A stretch of 64,000 bases of DNA from Desulforamulus profundi (GCF_002607855.1 NZ_AWQQ01000054.1:57414-121413); one strand, 5' to 3'. Positions 39,936 through 51,147 are shown, counted from the first letter of the stretch. Notes: generated from the letters alone by a model not told the origin. Translations and numbers: made by a program.

Positions 39936-40136
39936 TTACATCGTTATTTCACAGTCATCCCCTACCAGCAGCCGCAGGGCCCGGCGCTGGCTTTCCTGCC
40001 GGTAAACCTTGCTGTTGTAACCGATTAAACTATCTTCAATCCGCTCCACATTGCGCAGGTGACAGTTGTCTAAAATTACAGAATGTTCTATACTGACATT
40101 TTCCAGAATACTTCCGTTACCCACGGTGGTGTAGGG
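39936..40136 (-). pseudogene. C-terminal fragment of a long-type glucose-1-phosphate thymidylyltransferase
   Basis: About 65 codons: TVGNGSILENVSIEHSVILD, NVERIEDSLIGYNSKVYRQ, RRALRLLVGDDCEITM. This is the end of the left-handed beta-helix in the longer RmlA-like enzymes, which typically close with RIEDSLIGRN and LRLxVGDxSEV. The nucleotidyltransferase domain is absent; the fragment stops where the divergent glycosyltransferase begins. It shows a lost dTDP-sugar gene and a rearrangement point near 40140. Confidence 0.6.
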
Positions 40137-40151
40137 TAATTGAAATAAAAA

Positions 40152-41773
40152 ATGACTTCCACAGAAAAGCAATCCACGTTGTATATTTGCTCGGGCACGT
40201 TAGTGTCTGTGGCGGGGTAAAAATTATCCTGGAACATGCCAACGAACTGGTCAAACACGGTATACGAGTCAGCCTGCTGGCCCATTTCCCAAAACCGGAT
40301 TGGTTTGAGATCAAGGCAGATTATATCCAGCTTCCCTTTGGTATTGAGCTGGCCCGGGGCATTCCCGGTGACTGTGATGTGGTGGTGGCCTCTTACTGGG
40401 ATCAACTGGGGGCCTGTGTGGAGTCCTGCACCGCCCCGGTGGTTTATTTTGAGCAGGGGGATTTTCACTTGTGGGACTGGGATAAGGTCAGTGAGGATAA
40501 ACAGCAGCTCATTCACAAACTTTATCAGCTACCCGTGCATGTGATTACCTGTTCTGAAACCGGCGCCCGTAAGATTAAAGAAGTCTTTGACCGGGAAGCC
40601 CCGGTCTTTCCCAATGCCCTGAACGACCAAATTTTCTATCCAAAAAGCCGTGAAGCGGAGAAAAAAATCGTCCTCGGGGTGGGCCGGGATACCACCCCCT
40701 TTAAACGAATTCCGGATATCTGGGAAGCCTGCCAACTGGTGCGGGAAAAGGGTTATGACGTGGAATTCCAGTGGGTCACCCCTTTCCCCCCGGCACAGCC
40801 CCTGGGTACAGTGGTGATCAACCCCTCCCAGGAGGAACTGGGTTCGGTTTACCGCCAGACCTGGACCTATGTTTGCGCTTCCGAATATGAAACCTTCCCC
40901 CTGCCTCCCCTGGAGGCTATGGCCTGTGGCACCCCGGTGATCACCACCCCCAATGACGGGGTGAAAGCCTACGGGGTGGACGGGGAAAACTGTTTGTTCT
41001 TTCCGGCCGGCAACACCCGTGCACTGGCAGATACCATCATTCGCCTGCTGGAGGACGGTCCGTTATACCGGCGCCTGCAGGAAGAGGGCTACCAAACCGC
41101 CGCTCTCTTCAACTGGCAGCAGATTATCCCTAAGCTGAAAGCCTTCTATAAGGAGGTGGCAGGTTACCGGCCGGTGGGCATCAATACCGAACAGGATTGG
41201 CTAAAACTTGCTCCTGTGGATCTGAACCCCACGGAACAGCAGTGCGTTGAACAATTTTTAAAGGGCACGGCGGCGGATCTGGTCTATCTGCCCTTTACCT
41301 ACCGCATTGGGGATGAATTCTCCGTTGTCCGCTGGCACCCGGTTTTTCAAAGAAAGCTTACCTTAAGCCGCCAGGCGGATTTCCTCTATTGTTCTTTTCA
41401 AGAGCGTTCAGCGGAAGACTACCCCTATTACGACGCGGTTGGCGAAGTGCTCTCCCAAAACTACCTGGAAGCGGTAACAAAATTTAAAAAATTCCTGGAT
41501 GAGACCAAAAACTCCCTGGAAGCAACAGTTTTATTAAGATGGGTGGCATGGTGCCTGATTAAATTAAGCCGGTTCAATGAAGCTCAAAACCTGCTTAATA
41601 AAGGGGTTAAACTCTACCCATCCTATGTGGATATCTATTATTTGTACAGCTTGCTGTTTCACCACTATGGCAGCACCCTTGAACTGCAAGCCGTCAGGAA
41701 TACCATCAAGACCCTGGGGGATACGGTGAGTTTTCCTGAATATATTCAAAACATTGAAACTTTGGTACCTTAA
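40152..41773 (+). CDS. GT4-type glycosyltransferase with TPR-like C-terminus (start frameshifted)
   Basis: A GT-B enzyme: [19 protein letters not shown] at the N-terminus, [18 protein letters not shown] opening the second domain, and the retaining-type site [19 protein letters not shown] with its E-x7-E. About 100 C-terminal residues are TPR-like ([20 protein letters not shown]). The readable frame begins at TTG 40187, but homologous enzymes have IHVVYLLG ahead of it. The ATG at 40152 reaches it if one A is restored near 40166. No strong ribosome site is visible, so the start is uncertain. Probably transfers a sugar onto a surface glycan. Confidence 0.75.
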
Positions 41774-41800
41774 GCCCTGCCACCGGCAGGGTTCTTTTTT
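41773..41800 (+). terminator. Terminator of the GT4 gene
   Basis: AGCCCTGCC and GGCAGGGTT form the stem with an ACC loop, followed by CTTTTTT. It overlaps the stop codon. Confidence 0.85.
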
Positions 41801-41891
41801 GTGTTCTTTCTTCCGGCAAGAACCAAATTTTACTTGCCGCAATACTATGGAAGAGAGCAGGACTGATTATCCATTACAGCGAGGTACGGCA

Positions 41892-42846
41892 ATGAATATT
41901 TGTGTGGTGGGAACCGGCTATGTTTTGGTCACGGGAACCTGTTTTGCGGAGATGGGGAATACGGTATGGTGCGTGGACATTAACCAGGAAAAGATTGCAG
42001 CGCTGCAGGCAGGCAAGGTCCCCATTTATGAACCCGGTTTAAAGGAACTGATTGAGAAAAATTTAGGGGAAGGGCGGCTCTTCTTTACTACTCTCCTGCA
42101 GGAGGGTCTGGCTGAAGCGCTGTTCTGCTTTATCGCTGTGGGGACACCGCCCGCTGCTGGCCTTAAGGATCAGTTTTATCAATGAAATGGCCTGCTTATG
42201 TGATGCGGTGGGCGGCGATATTGCCAAGGTTCGGCTGGGCATCGGCACCGACAGCCGCATCGGCATGCCCTTTCTTTATGCCGGTATCGGTTACGGCGGT
42301 TCCTGTTTCCCGAAGGATATCCGTGAATTAACCGCCACCGGGCGCAAGTACGGTGTGGAAATGAGCCTGGTTGAGGCGGCCCACCGTGTCAACGAGAGAC
42401 AGAAGCGTTACCTGCTGCGGGCAATTTTAAAGCGGTGGGGGGAAGATTTGCAGGGCAAAACCTTCGGGGTCTGGGGATTGGCCTTTAAACCCCAAACGGA
42501 CGATATGCGGGAAGCCCCCTCGGTAGTCATTATTAACGAGTTGATCAACCGGGGAGCGGTGGTGCAGGCCTACGACCCGGTGGCCATGGAGGAAGCCGGA
42601 AGAATTTTTGACGTCCATGGTGAAAGGATTCAATTTGTCAACCATATGATGGAGGCCCTGAAAGGGGTTGATGCCTTGCTGCTGCTGACCGAATGGCGGC
42701 AATTCCGCCAGCCTGATTTCCAGGAGATGAAGAAACTGATGGGGCAGCCTGTGATCTTTGACGGGCGCAATCAATTCGATCCGGAGCAGATGCACCGGTT
42801 GGGGTTTGACTATACCTGTGTGGGGAGAAACGGCTATGGCAAATAA
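41892..42846 (+). pseudogene. ugd: UDP-glucose 6-dehydrogenase with internal deletion
   Basis: UGD oxidises UDP-glucose to UDP-glucuronate. The N-terminus ([20 protein letters not shown]) should read GTGYVGLVTG, so one Gly codon is missing. The protein follows the family to FIAVGTPP, then jumps near 42155 to a sequence matching [17 protein letters not shown], with a frame change. Roughly 145 residues are absent, covering the end of the NAD domain. The C-terminal part is intact, with the catalytic-Cys motif GGSCFPKD and WGLAFKPQTDDMREAPS. As written it cannot work. The stop overlaps the next gene's start. Confidence 0.75.
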
Positions 42847-43783
42847 GCGTGTTTTAGTAACCGGCGGCGCGGGCTTTATCGGTTCTCACCTATGTGAGTA
42901 CTTGCTGAACCAGGGGGAAGAAGTCCTCTGCCTGGACAATTTTTTCACCGGCTCCAAGGAGAATGTCCGGCATTTAATGGGCCACCCCCGGTTTGAATTG
43001 ATTCGCCACGACGTGGTGGAGCCCATTTTGTTGGAAGTGGATCAAATCTATAACCTGGCCTGCCCCGCCTCGCCGGTCCACTATCAATACAACCCCATCA
43101 AGACCACCAAGACCAGCGTGCTGGGGGCCATCAATATGCTGGGTCTGGCCAAACGGGTCAAGGCCACCATCCTGCAGGCCTCCACCAGTGAGGTGTACGG
43201 CGATCCCCTGGTACACCCCCAGGGGGAAGACTACTGGGGCCATGTCAACCCCCGTGGTATACGGTCCTGTTATGATGAGGGAAAACGCTGCGCGGAAACC
43301 CTGTTTTTTGATTACCACCGGCAGCACGGCCTCGACATCAAGGTAGTCCGTATTTTTAACACCTATGGTCCAAGGATGCATCCCCAGGACGGCAGGGTGG
43401 TCAGTAATTTTATCATGCAGTCTCTGACCGGCCAGGACATCACGGTTTATGGGGACGGCAGGCAGACCCGGTCCTTTTGCTATATTGACGATTTGGTGAC
43501 GGGTCTGGACCGAATGATGAACCACTCCGGCGATTTCACCGGCCCGGTGAACCTGGGCAACCTGGGGGAATTCACCATCCTGGAACTGGCGGAGAAAGTC
43601 ATTGCCATGACCGGCTCAAAGTCCGGCATTGTATTTAAACCGCTGCCCCAGGATGACCCAATGCAGCGCCGGCCGGATATCACCCTGGCGAAGGAAAGGC
43701 TGAACTGGGCCCCTGCTGTTCCTTTAGATGAAGGGTTAAGGAAAACCATTGCATATTTTAGACAACTGCCGGGCATCTGTTAA
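42836..43783 (+). CDS. UDP-glucuronate decarboxylase (UDP-xylose synthase) family SDR (315 aa)
   Basis: An extended short-chain dehydrogenase: [10 protein letters not shown] at residues 10-19 binds NAD, the catalytic pair is YDEGK (about 146-150), and [14 protein letters not shown] supplies the Ser/Thr. [32 protein letters not shown] and [20 protein letters not shown] are hallmarks of UXS enzymes, which convert UDP-glucuronate to UDP-xylose. The ATG at 42836 overlaps the ugd stop by 11 bases, the expected operon for UDP-xylose synthesis. The gene is intact while its partner is damaged. Confidence 0.9.
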   Translation: MANKRVLVTGGAGFIGSHLCEYLLNQGEEVLCLDNFFTGSKENVRHLMGHPRFELIRHDVVEPILLEVDQIYNLACPASPVHYQYNPIKTTKTSVLGAINMLGLAKRVKATILQASTSEVYGDPLVHPQGEDYWGHVNPRGIRSCYDEGKRCAETLFFDYHRQHGLDIKVVRIFNTYGPRMHPQDGRVVSNFIMQSLTGQDITVYGDGRQTRSFCYIDDLVTGLDRMMNHSGDFTGPVNLGNLGEFTILELAEKVIAMTGSKSGIVFKPLPQDDPMQRRPDITLAKERLNWAPAVPLDEGLRKTIAYFRQLPGIC

Positions 43784-43784
43784 C

Positions 43785-43826
43785 AAAACAGCGGCTGGAT
43801 GGGATCTTCCCAACAGCCGCTGTTTT
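43785..43826. terminator. Bidirectional terminator between UXS and a convergent methyltransferase
   Basis: AAAACAGCGGCTG pairs with CAGCCGCTGTTTT across a 16-base loop. A and T runs on both sides allow it to serve both converging genes. Confidence 0.9.
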
Positions 43827-43847
43827 ACCTTTTTCCATCGTCAGCTA

Positions 43848-44198
43848 TTACTCCACTTTTTGGACGATGCACTGGTTATGACGTATACTCACCTGCCGGT
43901 ACCAGCCGGGTAATTCGGAAACCACTTTGGTAGGCCCGGGCCAGCTTGGGACGTCATCAAACACAATGAATCCGTATAACTGGTTTTCCTGGTAACCTTC
44001 CAGCATCTTTTTGTGTAAATCTTCGCTTTCAGACCCCCGCCAGGAACCCAGTTCAACCACAGTTGGTATCGGCGCATGAAACCGGGCCGTTTGATATAAG
44101 GCCCTGCCTGCCTGGTTACTAACCCAACCCTGTATAGGGGAAATCAAAGCAGTTATTTGATTTAGACGTTCCGCAATCTGATCCATCTCCGCCATCAT
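43848..44198 (-). pseudogene. Class I SAM methyltransferase with internal deletions (116 aa)
   Basis: The N-terminal motif I (TVVELGSWRG) and the strand 5 region (GFIVFDDVPSWPGPTKVV) are typical of methyltransferases of the Methyltransf_24 type, which are about 220-240 aa. Here the two are separated by only about 25 residues (SEDLHKKMLEGYQENQLY). The text suggests that two segments are missing, one after GSWRG and one after NQLY, both without breaking the frame. The SAM-binding acidic residue and the catalytic acid are lost, so this product should not be active. It is last in the minus-strand glycan operon. Confidence 0.6.
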
Positions 44199-44229
44199 CC
44201 ATGGTTCCTCCTTACTGTCATGTCTTAAA

Positions 44230-45096
44230 TTACTTAAGGGATACCAGTTCTTTTAATACATATTTACACCATCTTTGATAGGTCAGTTCATTTTCCCAAA
44301 AGGAGCCTGCCCATTCCCCCATTTCCACTAACTCCGCCGGTTTCATGGAATCAAGGATGGCATGAAGATCGGCAACCGAATTTGTATATAAACTCATCCC
44401 GTCCCAGTCAATAAATCTTTTAAAGGGCCTGGTATCCAGGTCCCCGATTAAAAAGGGAACCGCCCCCAGCTGCATGGTCTCAAAAAATCGAAAGGAACTG
44501 CCCCCATACCCCCTCGGGCAAAGCCCGATATAAGATTCCTGTAGTTTCTCCACAAAGAACCCGCTGCCCAGATTACCGTCGAAAACAAAGACATCCTCCC
44601 TGTCCTTGAGAACCTGGGCCATTTGCTGCCGAATGCCATGGGTAGCCAGCCGGCCTACAAAGGAGGCCAGGTATCGTTTTTGAGGTTTTACCGGGGGAGC
44701 CTGGTGAGGTGAACATAATAAGGGAATATCGATCCCCTCTTCACTTTTTCTGGAGGCCAGGAAAACAGAGGCCCGGCCCGGGTTTACCAGAGGACCGTCG
44801 TCATACTGGCAAATGGTAAAGGTTTTGGCGTCATCCAAAATAGCTTGATCCATCTCCTGTTGTAGCTCTGCCAAGCATATTTTTCCATAAAGATGATTTA
44901 AATGCCAGCGGGTCCAGAATACCGGCAGGTAATGCCAATCAGCCAACCGGGGGTTTTCCACCGTCAGATCCCTGTTGATCAAAAGATAATGGTAAAAGTC
45001 CTGTTCAACACCGTAATCTTTATTATGCCTGGGGTACTTGAATACTTGAGCGGCCGGCTGTAGTTTTTTTGGGACCGGTAAAATGTAGATTTTCAT
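44230..45096 (-). CDS. Exostosin-family (GT47-like) glycosyltransferase (288 aa)
   Basis: Intact. The C-terminal half has ASFVGRLATHGIRQQM, YIGLCPRGYGGSSFRFFE and QLGAVPFLIGDLDTRPF, the pattern of exostosin-domain glycosyltransferases, in which the Arg/Glu segment contacts the nucleotide sugar. The N-terminal half (FYHYLLINRDLTVENPRLAD) fits the acceptor domain. The ATG is preceded by an AAAGAGA site. It follows the damaged FkbM genes and precedes a damaged methyltransferase, so it is one of the few unbroken genes in this operon. Confidence 0.75.
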   Translation of the reverse strand: MKIYILPVPKKLQPAAQVFKYPRHNKDYGVEQDFYHYLLINRDLTVENPRLADWHYLPVFWTRWHLNHLYGKICLAELQQEMDQAILDDAKTFTICQYDDGPLVNPGRASVFLASRKSEEGIDIPLLCSPHQAPPVKPQKRYLASFVGRLATHGIRQQMAQVLKDREDVFVFDGNLGSGFFVEKLQESYIGLCPRGYGGSSFRFFETMQLGAVPFLIGDLDTRPFKRFIDWDGMSLYTNSVADLHAILDSMKPAELVEMGEWAGSFWENELTYQRWCKYVLKELVSLK

Positions 45097-45111
45097 TCTC
45101 TTTAAACCACC

Positions 45112-46234
45112 CTACTCGTTCTTTCTTACATAGAACGCATCTCCCCACGAGGATGAAAGGGGCAAGTGGTTTCAATACGCTCAAAACCATGCTCTTCGAG
45201 AAATTCATCAATCTCATGAATCAGGCACAGCCTTCGTATAACTCTTTAAAATTAACTTCCGTATTAATGACTTCGATAAAATGCAGTACGTTAACAGCAC
45301 CCTTCAGGCTTTTAACTCCGCCCCCTGGATGTCTATATTAAGAATGTTAAAATCCTCCGGTGTCAGTTCCAACTCCGTTATCAAACGGTCAAGGGTTCGC
45401 ATGGTACTTCCCTTTGAGACACCTCTTGAATAGCCGGATAAATTTTTTTATGTTCTTTTAATGGCAATATGGAACTGCTCTGGTCAAAGGAAGTAACGTG
45501 GAGGTTAATCGAACCGTTATAATCACTGATGGTAACATTCGCCGCCAATACATTTTCCTTTCCCTTGATATGTTCTTGTAACCTTTTATAGACCTCCGGG
45601 TTTGCTTCTATAAACAAGACCTTTTGACAGCCCATTTTCACAGTTCTTTCCCTTCATGGGCGCCAATATGAATGACTCCTTTGGGTTTAACGCCATGTTC
45701 CCTGCACAACAAATCCAAATCAAGCATCTCTGCGGGACTGCCCAAGAGAAGTCTTTTCAGCCGACCATTGACGGCTAAAAATTGGCTGTTGCGGAATTGA
45801 GACAAAATTGGAGAAATATTTCGTATATGCCCTAAAACATTGTTTTGAAGCAGGAAAATCTCGTATCGACAGTTTTGCATGTATTCCAGCAACTTCAGCA
45901 GCTTTGCGCCGCTGTCCGGAGAGGTGCCTGTATATCTGAATTAAACAAAATCAATGTTTCCTTTTTTCAGTAAAACCCAAGTACCGGACAGAATTTTGAA
46001 TTCTTCTTCCCCTGCGTTGACTCTAAGAAAATTTATTCTGTGCATCCCCTTGACCCGGCAATAATCCTCCAGGGTCATGTGATGTCCGTCAAACCGGTGA
46101 AACTGAACACCCGGCACATTTTGGAGGACGTGTCTTCCCCATTCCCCTGCCTGTGCAGTATCTAAAACGATATCTCCTTTTTGGATAAACTTGTGAATGA
46201 GGGATTTCTGACCTTCCTCAAGAACGTCCATCAT
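45112..46234 (-). pseudogene. Tandem FkbM-family methyltransferase domains, multiply broken
   Basis: Two FkbM modules can be read. The first (46234 to about 45700) has KSLIHKFIQKGDIVLDTAQAG, TLEDYCRVKG and NFLRVNAGEEEFKILSG. An in-frame TAA near 45943 interrupts it before FRYTGTSPDSGAKLLKLLEY. The second has GVIHIGAHEGKE, a small deletion, MGCQKVLFIEANPEVYKRL, then frame changes near 45405, 45315, 45230 and 45165, ending AFYVRKNE at 45112. FkbM enzymes are O-methyltransferases, often acting on sugars. The number of lesions in 1.1 kb is higher than elsewhere, which favours a true pseudogene here. Confidence 0.6.
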
Positions 46235-46794
46235 CTTTTCAACCCACCAAACCCCTTCTCCCTCTGTGTGAACAGCCCACCCGAATCTGTCAAAAACTCA
46301 TCCACAGCCCTTTTGACCCCGGGAAAATTAGGATGTCCGTAGTCATGACCGCCTATAATCCCTCCTTTTGTGACCTTGGGAAACCACACCGTTAAATCCC
46401 TTAATACCCCTTGGAAGGAGTGATCGGCATCAATGTATACGAAGTCAATCTGCCCAACAATGTCATTTACAGCATCGATGGATGGCTTTCGGATATGCCG
46501 GTATTTCTCTGCAAAGGAGCTTAATCGATCTAAGGTGTACTGGTAAAGCTGATCAAACTCAAGCTGTGGTAAATTCATAGGGTCGTTATAGTTCTCCATG
46601 TGCAGATAGGGGTCTACGCCATAGAGCTTTTCTAAGGTTGGAATCTTTAGCAATGATTCTGCATGGCCGCCAAAGGCAACCCCGATTTCAGCTCCTACCT
46701 TTAGTTCCTTTTCCTGCACAACTTTCCCAAATAACCCGTAAGCTTTACCCCACCCGTCATCCGCAGCCTTGGCCATGGCCTGTATTTTATCCAT
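46231..46794 (-). CDS. Class I SAM methyltransferase, Methyltransf_24 type (frameshifted end)
   Basis: Complete core: motif I VGAEIGVAFGGHAESLL, VDPYLHMENY after strand 2, QIDFVYIDADHSFQGVLRDL and KGGIIGGHDYGHPNFPGVKRAV. IDADHS carries the metal-binding or catalytic acid typical of TylF/CmcI-like sugar and phenol methyltransferases. The reading ends GGLKR, but one restored base gives FGWAVHTEGEGVWWVEK, a more natural end; it then stays in frame with the following FkbM module. The start at 46794 (MDKIQAMAK) is chosen by family length; AGGTGAG lies 12 bases upstream. Confidence 0.7.
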   Translation of the reverse strand: MDKIQAMAKAADDGWGKAYGLFGKVVQEKELKVGAEIGVAFGGHAESLLKIPTLEKLYGVDPYLHMENYNDPMNLPQLEFDQLYQYTLDRLSSFAEKYRHIRKPSIDAVNDIVGQIDFVYIDADHSFQGVLRDLTVWFPKVTKGGIIGGHDYGHPNFPGVKRAVDEFLTDSGGLFTQREKGFGGLKR

Positions 46795-46843
46795 TAAAGG
46801 GTTGCTCACCTGTTTATTGCACCATCCTTCCCCTATGATCCAC

Positions 46844-47689
46844 TCAAACAACCTTCCCGCCGCTGCCGGTGGCACCGGATTTCAGCCGGATGGGTCGTGT
46901 TTGCAGGTGTTCGTACCAATTGTACCGCCCTTCCCTGCTCATGATATAATCCACATCTTCATCATGAATTAAGTCTAAATAAGGGAGCAGTATTTGCAGA
47001 ATGGTCAACGAAATTTTGCCTTTTTTGTTCTCCCGAATCCAGTAGGATTCATGCCCGTAGCGGTGTAAATGAAATGACCCCGGCATTGACAGCATTTTGT
47101 CATCAAACCTTACAATATCATTCTCTTCCAGGTACTCACCAAGCTGAACTTCAATGACTTCCAAAAGAACCTTGCCCGGGTTTTCCAGCCGGTGTTTGAA
47201 GCCCGTCTGGACGAAGGTGCTTTCACCGCTGCGGACAAAGGATCCAACCCCTTCCACCGTCACTTTGGCGGTACCCTTGACCACCACCCAGTGTTCACTG
47301 CGGTGATGGTGCAGCTGGTAGCTTAATTTTTTGCCGGGCAGCACCAGGACGGTGTCATCCCCTTGTTTTTGAATCTCTTTGACACCGTAATAAATGGCGG
47401 GCAGGGTGTTCTTACCCACCGGTTCGATCAAAATATGGCCTTCGTTGACTTTGTAGCCCAGTTCCTCAATTTGTCCTGACACTAAAAATTTGTAGTTGCT
47501 GTTTGTGACGATATAGATGTGACCCGGGTCTGTCAATTTCAGGCAGCGCTCAATGGTCATCTGGAAAATGGATTGATCCATCCCTTTAAGCTTTAAAAAC
47601 TGTTTGGGATAGTGGGTACGGCTGAGGGGCCACAGTCGGGTGCCGGTCCCACCGGCCAGAATGATTGCTTTCACTTTTTTGCCTCCCAT
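46844..47689 (-). pseudogene. manC: Mannose-1-phosphate guanylyltransferase/mannose-6-phosphate isomerase with internal deletion
   Basis: The N-terminus is the nucleotidyltransferase: AIILAGGTGTRLWPLSRTHY with PKQFLKL, and GKNTLPAIYYG. It breaks at VLVLP, where SDH should follow, and continues as PGKKLSYQLHHHRSEHWVVV, the cupin of the type II mannose-6-phosphate isomerase domain. About 230-250 residues are missing, with VLP at the junction. After the usual end (EYLEENDIVRFDD) another 75 residues of unknown origin follow (SFHLHRYGHESYWIRENKKG). The cupin may fold, but the guanylyltransferase should be inactive. It would have supplied GDP-mannose for gmd and fcl. Confidence 0.7.
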
Positions 47690-47796
47690 GCCAGCGGCTT
47701 ATTTCTTTTTTAAACTATGTAGCGGGATGGCAAATGGTGTCACCTGGAAAGTACCCCGGCACTTACCAATAACAGGTTTGCGCCGGGGAGCAGAAT

Positions 47797-48728
47797 CTAT
47801 TCAACGGCAGATGCGGTATACCAGGCATAGGTGCCGGCAATGCCCTGCCGCAGGGGAATTTTGGCCTGCCAGCCCAATTGGGTAAGTTTTGTAACATCCA
47901 GCAGTTTTCTGGGTGTGCCGTCGGGTTTGGCGGGGTCAAAGACGATGTTCCCCCGGTAGCCCACAATGTCTTTTACCAACTGGGCCAGTTCCTTGATGGT
48001 AAGGTCCTGGCCGGTGCCTACGTTGATAATTTCACTGTCATGATAATGCTGCAGGATGAACACGCAGGCATCTGCCAGGTCATCCACATGCAGAAATTCC
48101 CTTCTGGCGTGCCGGTTCCCCATACTGTCACCGTGGGCCGGTTTTCCCTTTTGGCCTCGTGAAATTTTCGGATCAGGGCAGGCATGACATGGGAGTTGGC
48201 CAGGTCGAAGTTGTCGTTGGGGCCGTAAAGATTGGTGGGCATGACGGAGATAAAACGGGTACCGTACTGCCGGTTATAGGCCTGACACATTTTGATGCCG
48301 GCAATTTTGGCGATGGCGTAGGGTTCGTTGGTGGGTTCCAACTGCCCGCCCAGCAGGTATTCCTCCTTGATGGGCTGGGGTGTAAATTTGGGGTAAATGC
48401 AGGAACTGCCCAAAAACAGGAGTTTCTTTACACCATGCCGGTGGGCGGCATGGATGACGTTGGTTTGGATGGCCAAATTCTCATAAATAAACTCCGCAGG
48501 ATAGGTATTGTTGGCTTGAATGCCGCCCACCCTGGCCGCCGCCAGGAAGACGTAGTGCGGCCCTGCGGCACGGAAAAATTCTTCTACCGCCCGCTGGTTC
48601 CGTAAATCCAACTCTTTGCTGGTCTGGTAAACCAGGTTTGTATAGCCAAGCTGCTCCAGCCTTCTCTTAATGGCCGAGCCAACCAGTCCCCTGTGTCCGG
48701 CGATATAGATATTAGCGCTTTTCTCCAT
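47797..48728 (-). CDS. fcl: GDP-L-fucose synthase (frameshifted)
   Basis: Converts GDP-4-keto-6-deoxymannose to GDP-L-fucose by epimerisation and NADPH reduction. [18 protein letters not shown] binds the cofactor; LGSSCIYP and YAIAKIAG provide Ser, Tyr and Lys; [12 protein letters not shown] and [15 protein letters not shown] are family hallmarks. The frame changes near 48115, between WGTG and [10 protein letters not shown], and one missing base repairs it to about 311 aa. GGGGGGTT precedes the ATG. It stands directly after gmd as is usual. Confidence 0.88.
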
Positions 48729-48745
48729 CTGGAACCCCCCGCCTT

Positions 48746-49822
48746 TTACTCATGATACTGGTGAACCCTGAAGCCTTCCCTTTGGCAGACCAGGTCACGT
48801 TCGGTTTCCTTTTCTAAATCGTAGTCCACCATTTCCTTAACCAGCTGCCGGAAGGAGATTTTAGGGAACCAGCCCAGCTGCTGCTTAGCCTTGGCAGGAT
48901 TTCCGAGCAAAAGGTCCACCTCGGTGGGTCTGAAATAGCGCGGGTCTACCTCCACCAGGACCCTGCCGGTGGCCTGATCAATCCCCTTCTCCTCCAGCCC
49001 TTCTCCCTGCCATTCAATGATGATCCCAACTTCCCCAAAGGCTAATTCCACGAATTCCCGTACCGAGTGGGTTTCGCCGGTGGCAATGATATAATCATCG
49101 GGCTGCTCCTGCTGCAGGATCAGCATCGGCGGCGTGGCCCCAGTCTCTCTTGGCGTTCAGGTTGCCAGGTGGATTTTTTCCTGCAGACCCAGCTTGATCC
49201 TGGCCACCGCCCGGGTGATCTTCCGGGTGACAAAGGTCTCCCCCCGGATGGGAGATTCATGATTAAACAAAATGCCGTTGCAGGCAAAAATATTGTAGGC
49301 TTCCCGGTAATTAACGGTAATCCAGTAGGAGTACAGTTTGGCTGCGGCATAGGGGCTGCGGGGGTAAAAGGGAGTTGTTTCGGTTTGCGGCGTTTCCTGC
49401 ACCTTACCGTAAAGTTCACTGGTGGAAGCCTGGTAAAACCGGGTTTTCCCTGCCAGTCCCAAAATTCGAATGGCCTCCAGCAATCGCAAGGTGCCCAGGG
49501 CATCGGCATTGGCGGTGTACTCCGGTGTTTCAAATGAAACCTTAACATGGCTCTGAGCAGCCAGGTTATAGATTTCGTCCGGCTGTACCTCCTGGATAAT
49601 GCGAATCAGGTTGGTGGAATCGGTGAGATCCCCGTAGTGCATAAAAAAGTTGACCTCCGCTTCATGGGGGTCCTGATAAAGGTGGTCAACCCGGGCGGTG
49701 TTAAAAAGGGAGGACCTCCTTTTGACCCCATGCACCCGGTAACCTTTCTTTAGCAAAAATTCAGCCAGGTACGCACCGTCCTGGCCGGTAATCCCGGTGA
49801 TCAGGGCTGCTTTTTTCATCAT
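48746..49822 (-). CDS. gmd: GDP-mannose 4,6-dehydratase (frame breaks and small deletion)
   Basis: First gene of the minus-strand glycan operon. [37 protein letters not shown] with [13 protein letters not shown] (Tyr-x3-Lys), [15 protein letters not shown] and [20 protein letters not shown] identify it. Near 49165 one missing base restores [14 protein letters not shown], and near 49130 a short in-gene deletion removes about six residues before [11 protein letters not shown]. Catalytic residues are intact. With fcl and manC it gives the GDP-mannose to GDP-fucose route. GAGGT precedes the ATG. Confidence 0.88.
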
Positions 49823-50017
49823 GCTGACCTCGCTTATGGATGGAATATCTTGATATCTTCCATCCTATGTTCACCTTTTCTTAAAGGTTTTGTTTGGGCC
49901 GCAAAAATGATCCTTACACAGCAAAGGGAGGCTTCCGCAGGCGACAGGTTCTTATTTTTTTCTCTTTTTCATAACTTTATGTAGAGGCGGCATGAAGGGT
50001 AAAGGGGGTTTTTAGGG

Positions 50018-51123
50018 ATGATCAGTGTCATTATGCCGGTCTATAATGCGGTAGAATTTTTGGAGGAAACCATGGAAAGTGTTTTAAACCAAACGGAAAA
50101 GGAATTTGAATTGCTGATTATCAATGATGGGTCCACTGACCGGAGTGAAGAAATCATATTATCCTTCTCCGATCCCCGCATTCGCTACTTCAAGCAGGAA
50201 AATCGCGGCCCGGCGGCAGCGAGGAATCAAGGATTGGAAAATGTCAAAGGTGATTTTGTTGTCATTCAGGATGCCGACGACGTATCTTTACCTTGCCGTT
50301 TTGAGATTCTAAAGGGTCGTTTTACCAACCCCACTGTCGGCATTGTACACTCGGATGTACTCCTGATTAACGAAAAAATCAGCCGCTGGGCTACTGGGCG
50401 TCCAGCAACCTGGAAAGAAAGCGCATGATAAGATTTTATTTAAAAGTGGGAACGCCTTTTAACAATAACAGTGTCATGATTCGCTGTGAAGCTTTGCAGG
50501 GTATTCGTTATGATACCTCCCTGCGTGTTGTGGAGGATACCGACATGATTTTCCAAATTGCCCGGAACTGGGATGCAGTGCATGTGCCGGAGCCTTTACT
50601 GCTGTACCGCCGTCACTCCAGCAACATATCCAAGGAGAAAGACTATCAAGTGCTGTTCGCCCATGTGCACAAGTTTCTTGACAATCATTCCCTGGAGGAA
50701 TTAATCCCCGAATTGGATTGGCACCAGGGAGACGCCGACAGGAACCAGGCGAAGGCCTGCGCCATTATTTCCTTGTTTTTGCTGCGCCGCGGCATGATAC
50801 CGGATTGTCAACGATGGTATAAAAAGGCCCAAACATTGGCAAAGGAACCCGCTGGTTCCTTTGTCAATGCCATCGGTCATATGATGGTGGGGAACTTTCA
50901 TGAGGCCATCAAATTCCTGGCCTCTTGCGACGGTGAAGATCCGGTAGCAGTAAACTATCTAGGGGAGTGCTTGGCGCTGACAGGGGAAATGAACAAAGCC
51001 CATGAACAGTTCCTAAAAGCTTTGCAATTAAAGCCTGACTATGAAGAACCCCTGGAAAACCTGAAAGGCCTGGTGGGAATAAAAAGAACGGCGCCCATTG
51101 ACAGGTCCTGGACGAAATTTTAA
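50018..51123 (+). CDS. GT2 glycosyltransferase with TPR-like tail (frameshifted)
   Basis: A classical GT2 start: ISVIMPVYNAVEFLEETMES, LIINDGSTDRSEEI, RGPAAARNQGLENVKGDF, VIQDADDVSLPCRFE (DADD). The frame changes near 50395 and one missing base gives YWASSNLERKRMIRFYLK, then NNNSVMIRCEAL and LRVVEDTDMIFQIA (the catalytic ED). The C-terminal 150 residues include TPR-like FLLRRGMIPDCQRWYKKAQ and EMNKAHEQFLKALQLKPDYE. It differs from the VDTGSTD enzymes and is a polysaccharide-type GT2. It is divergent from gmd. AAAGGGGG lies upstream of the ATG. Confidence 0.8.
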
Positions 51124-51147
51124 CCAAGGTACCTGGTACTTAAGTTA

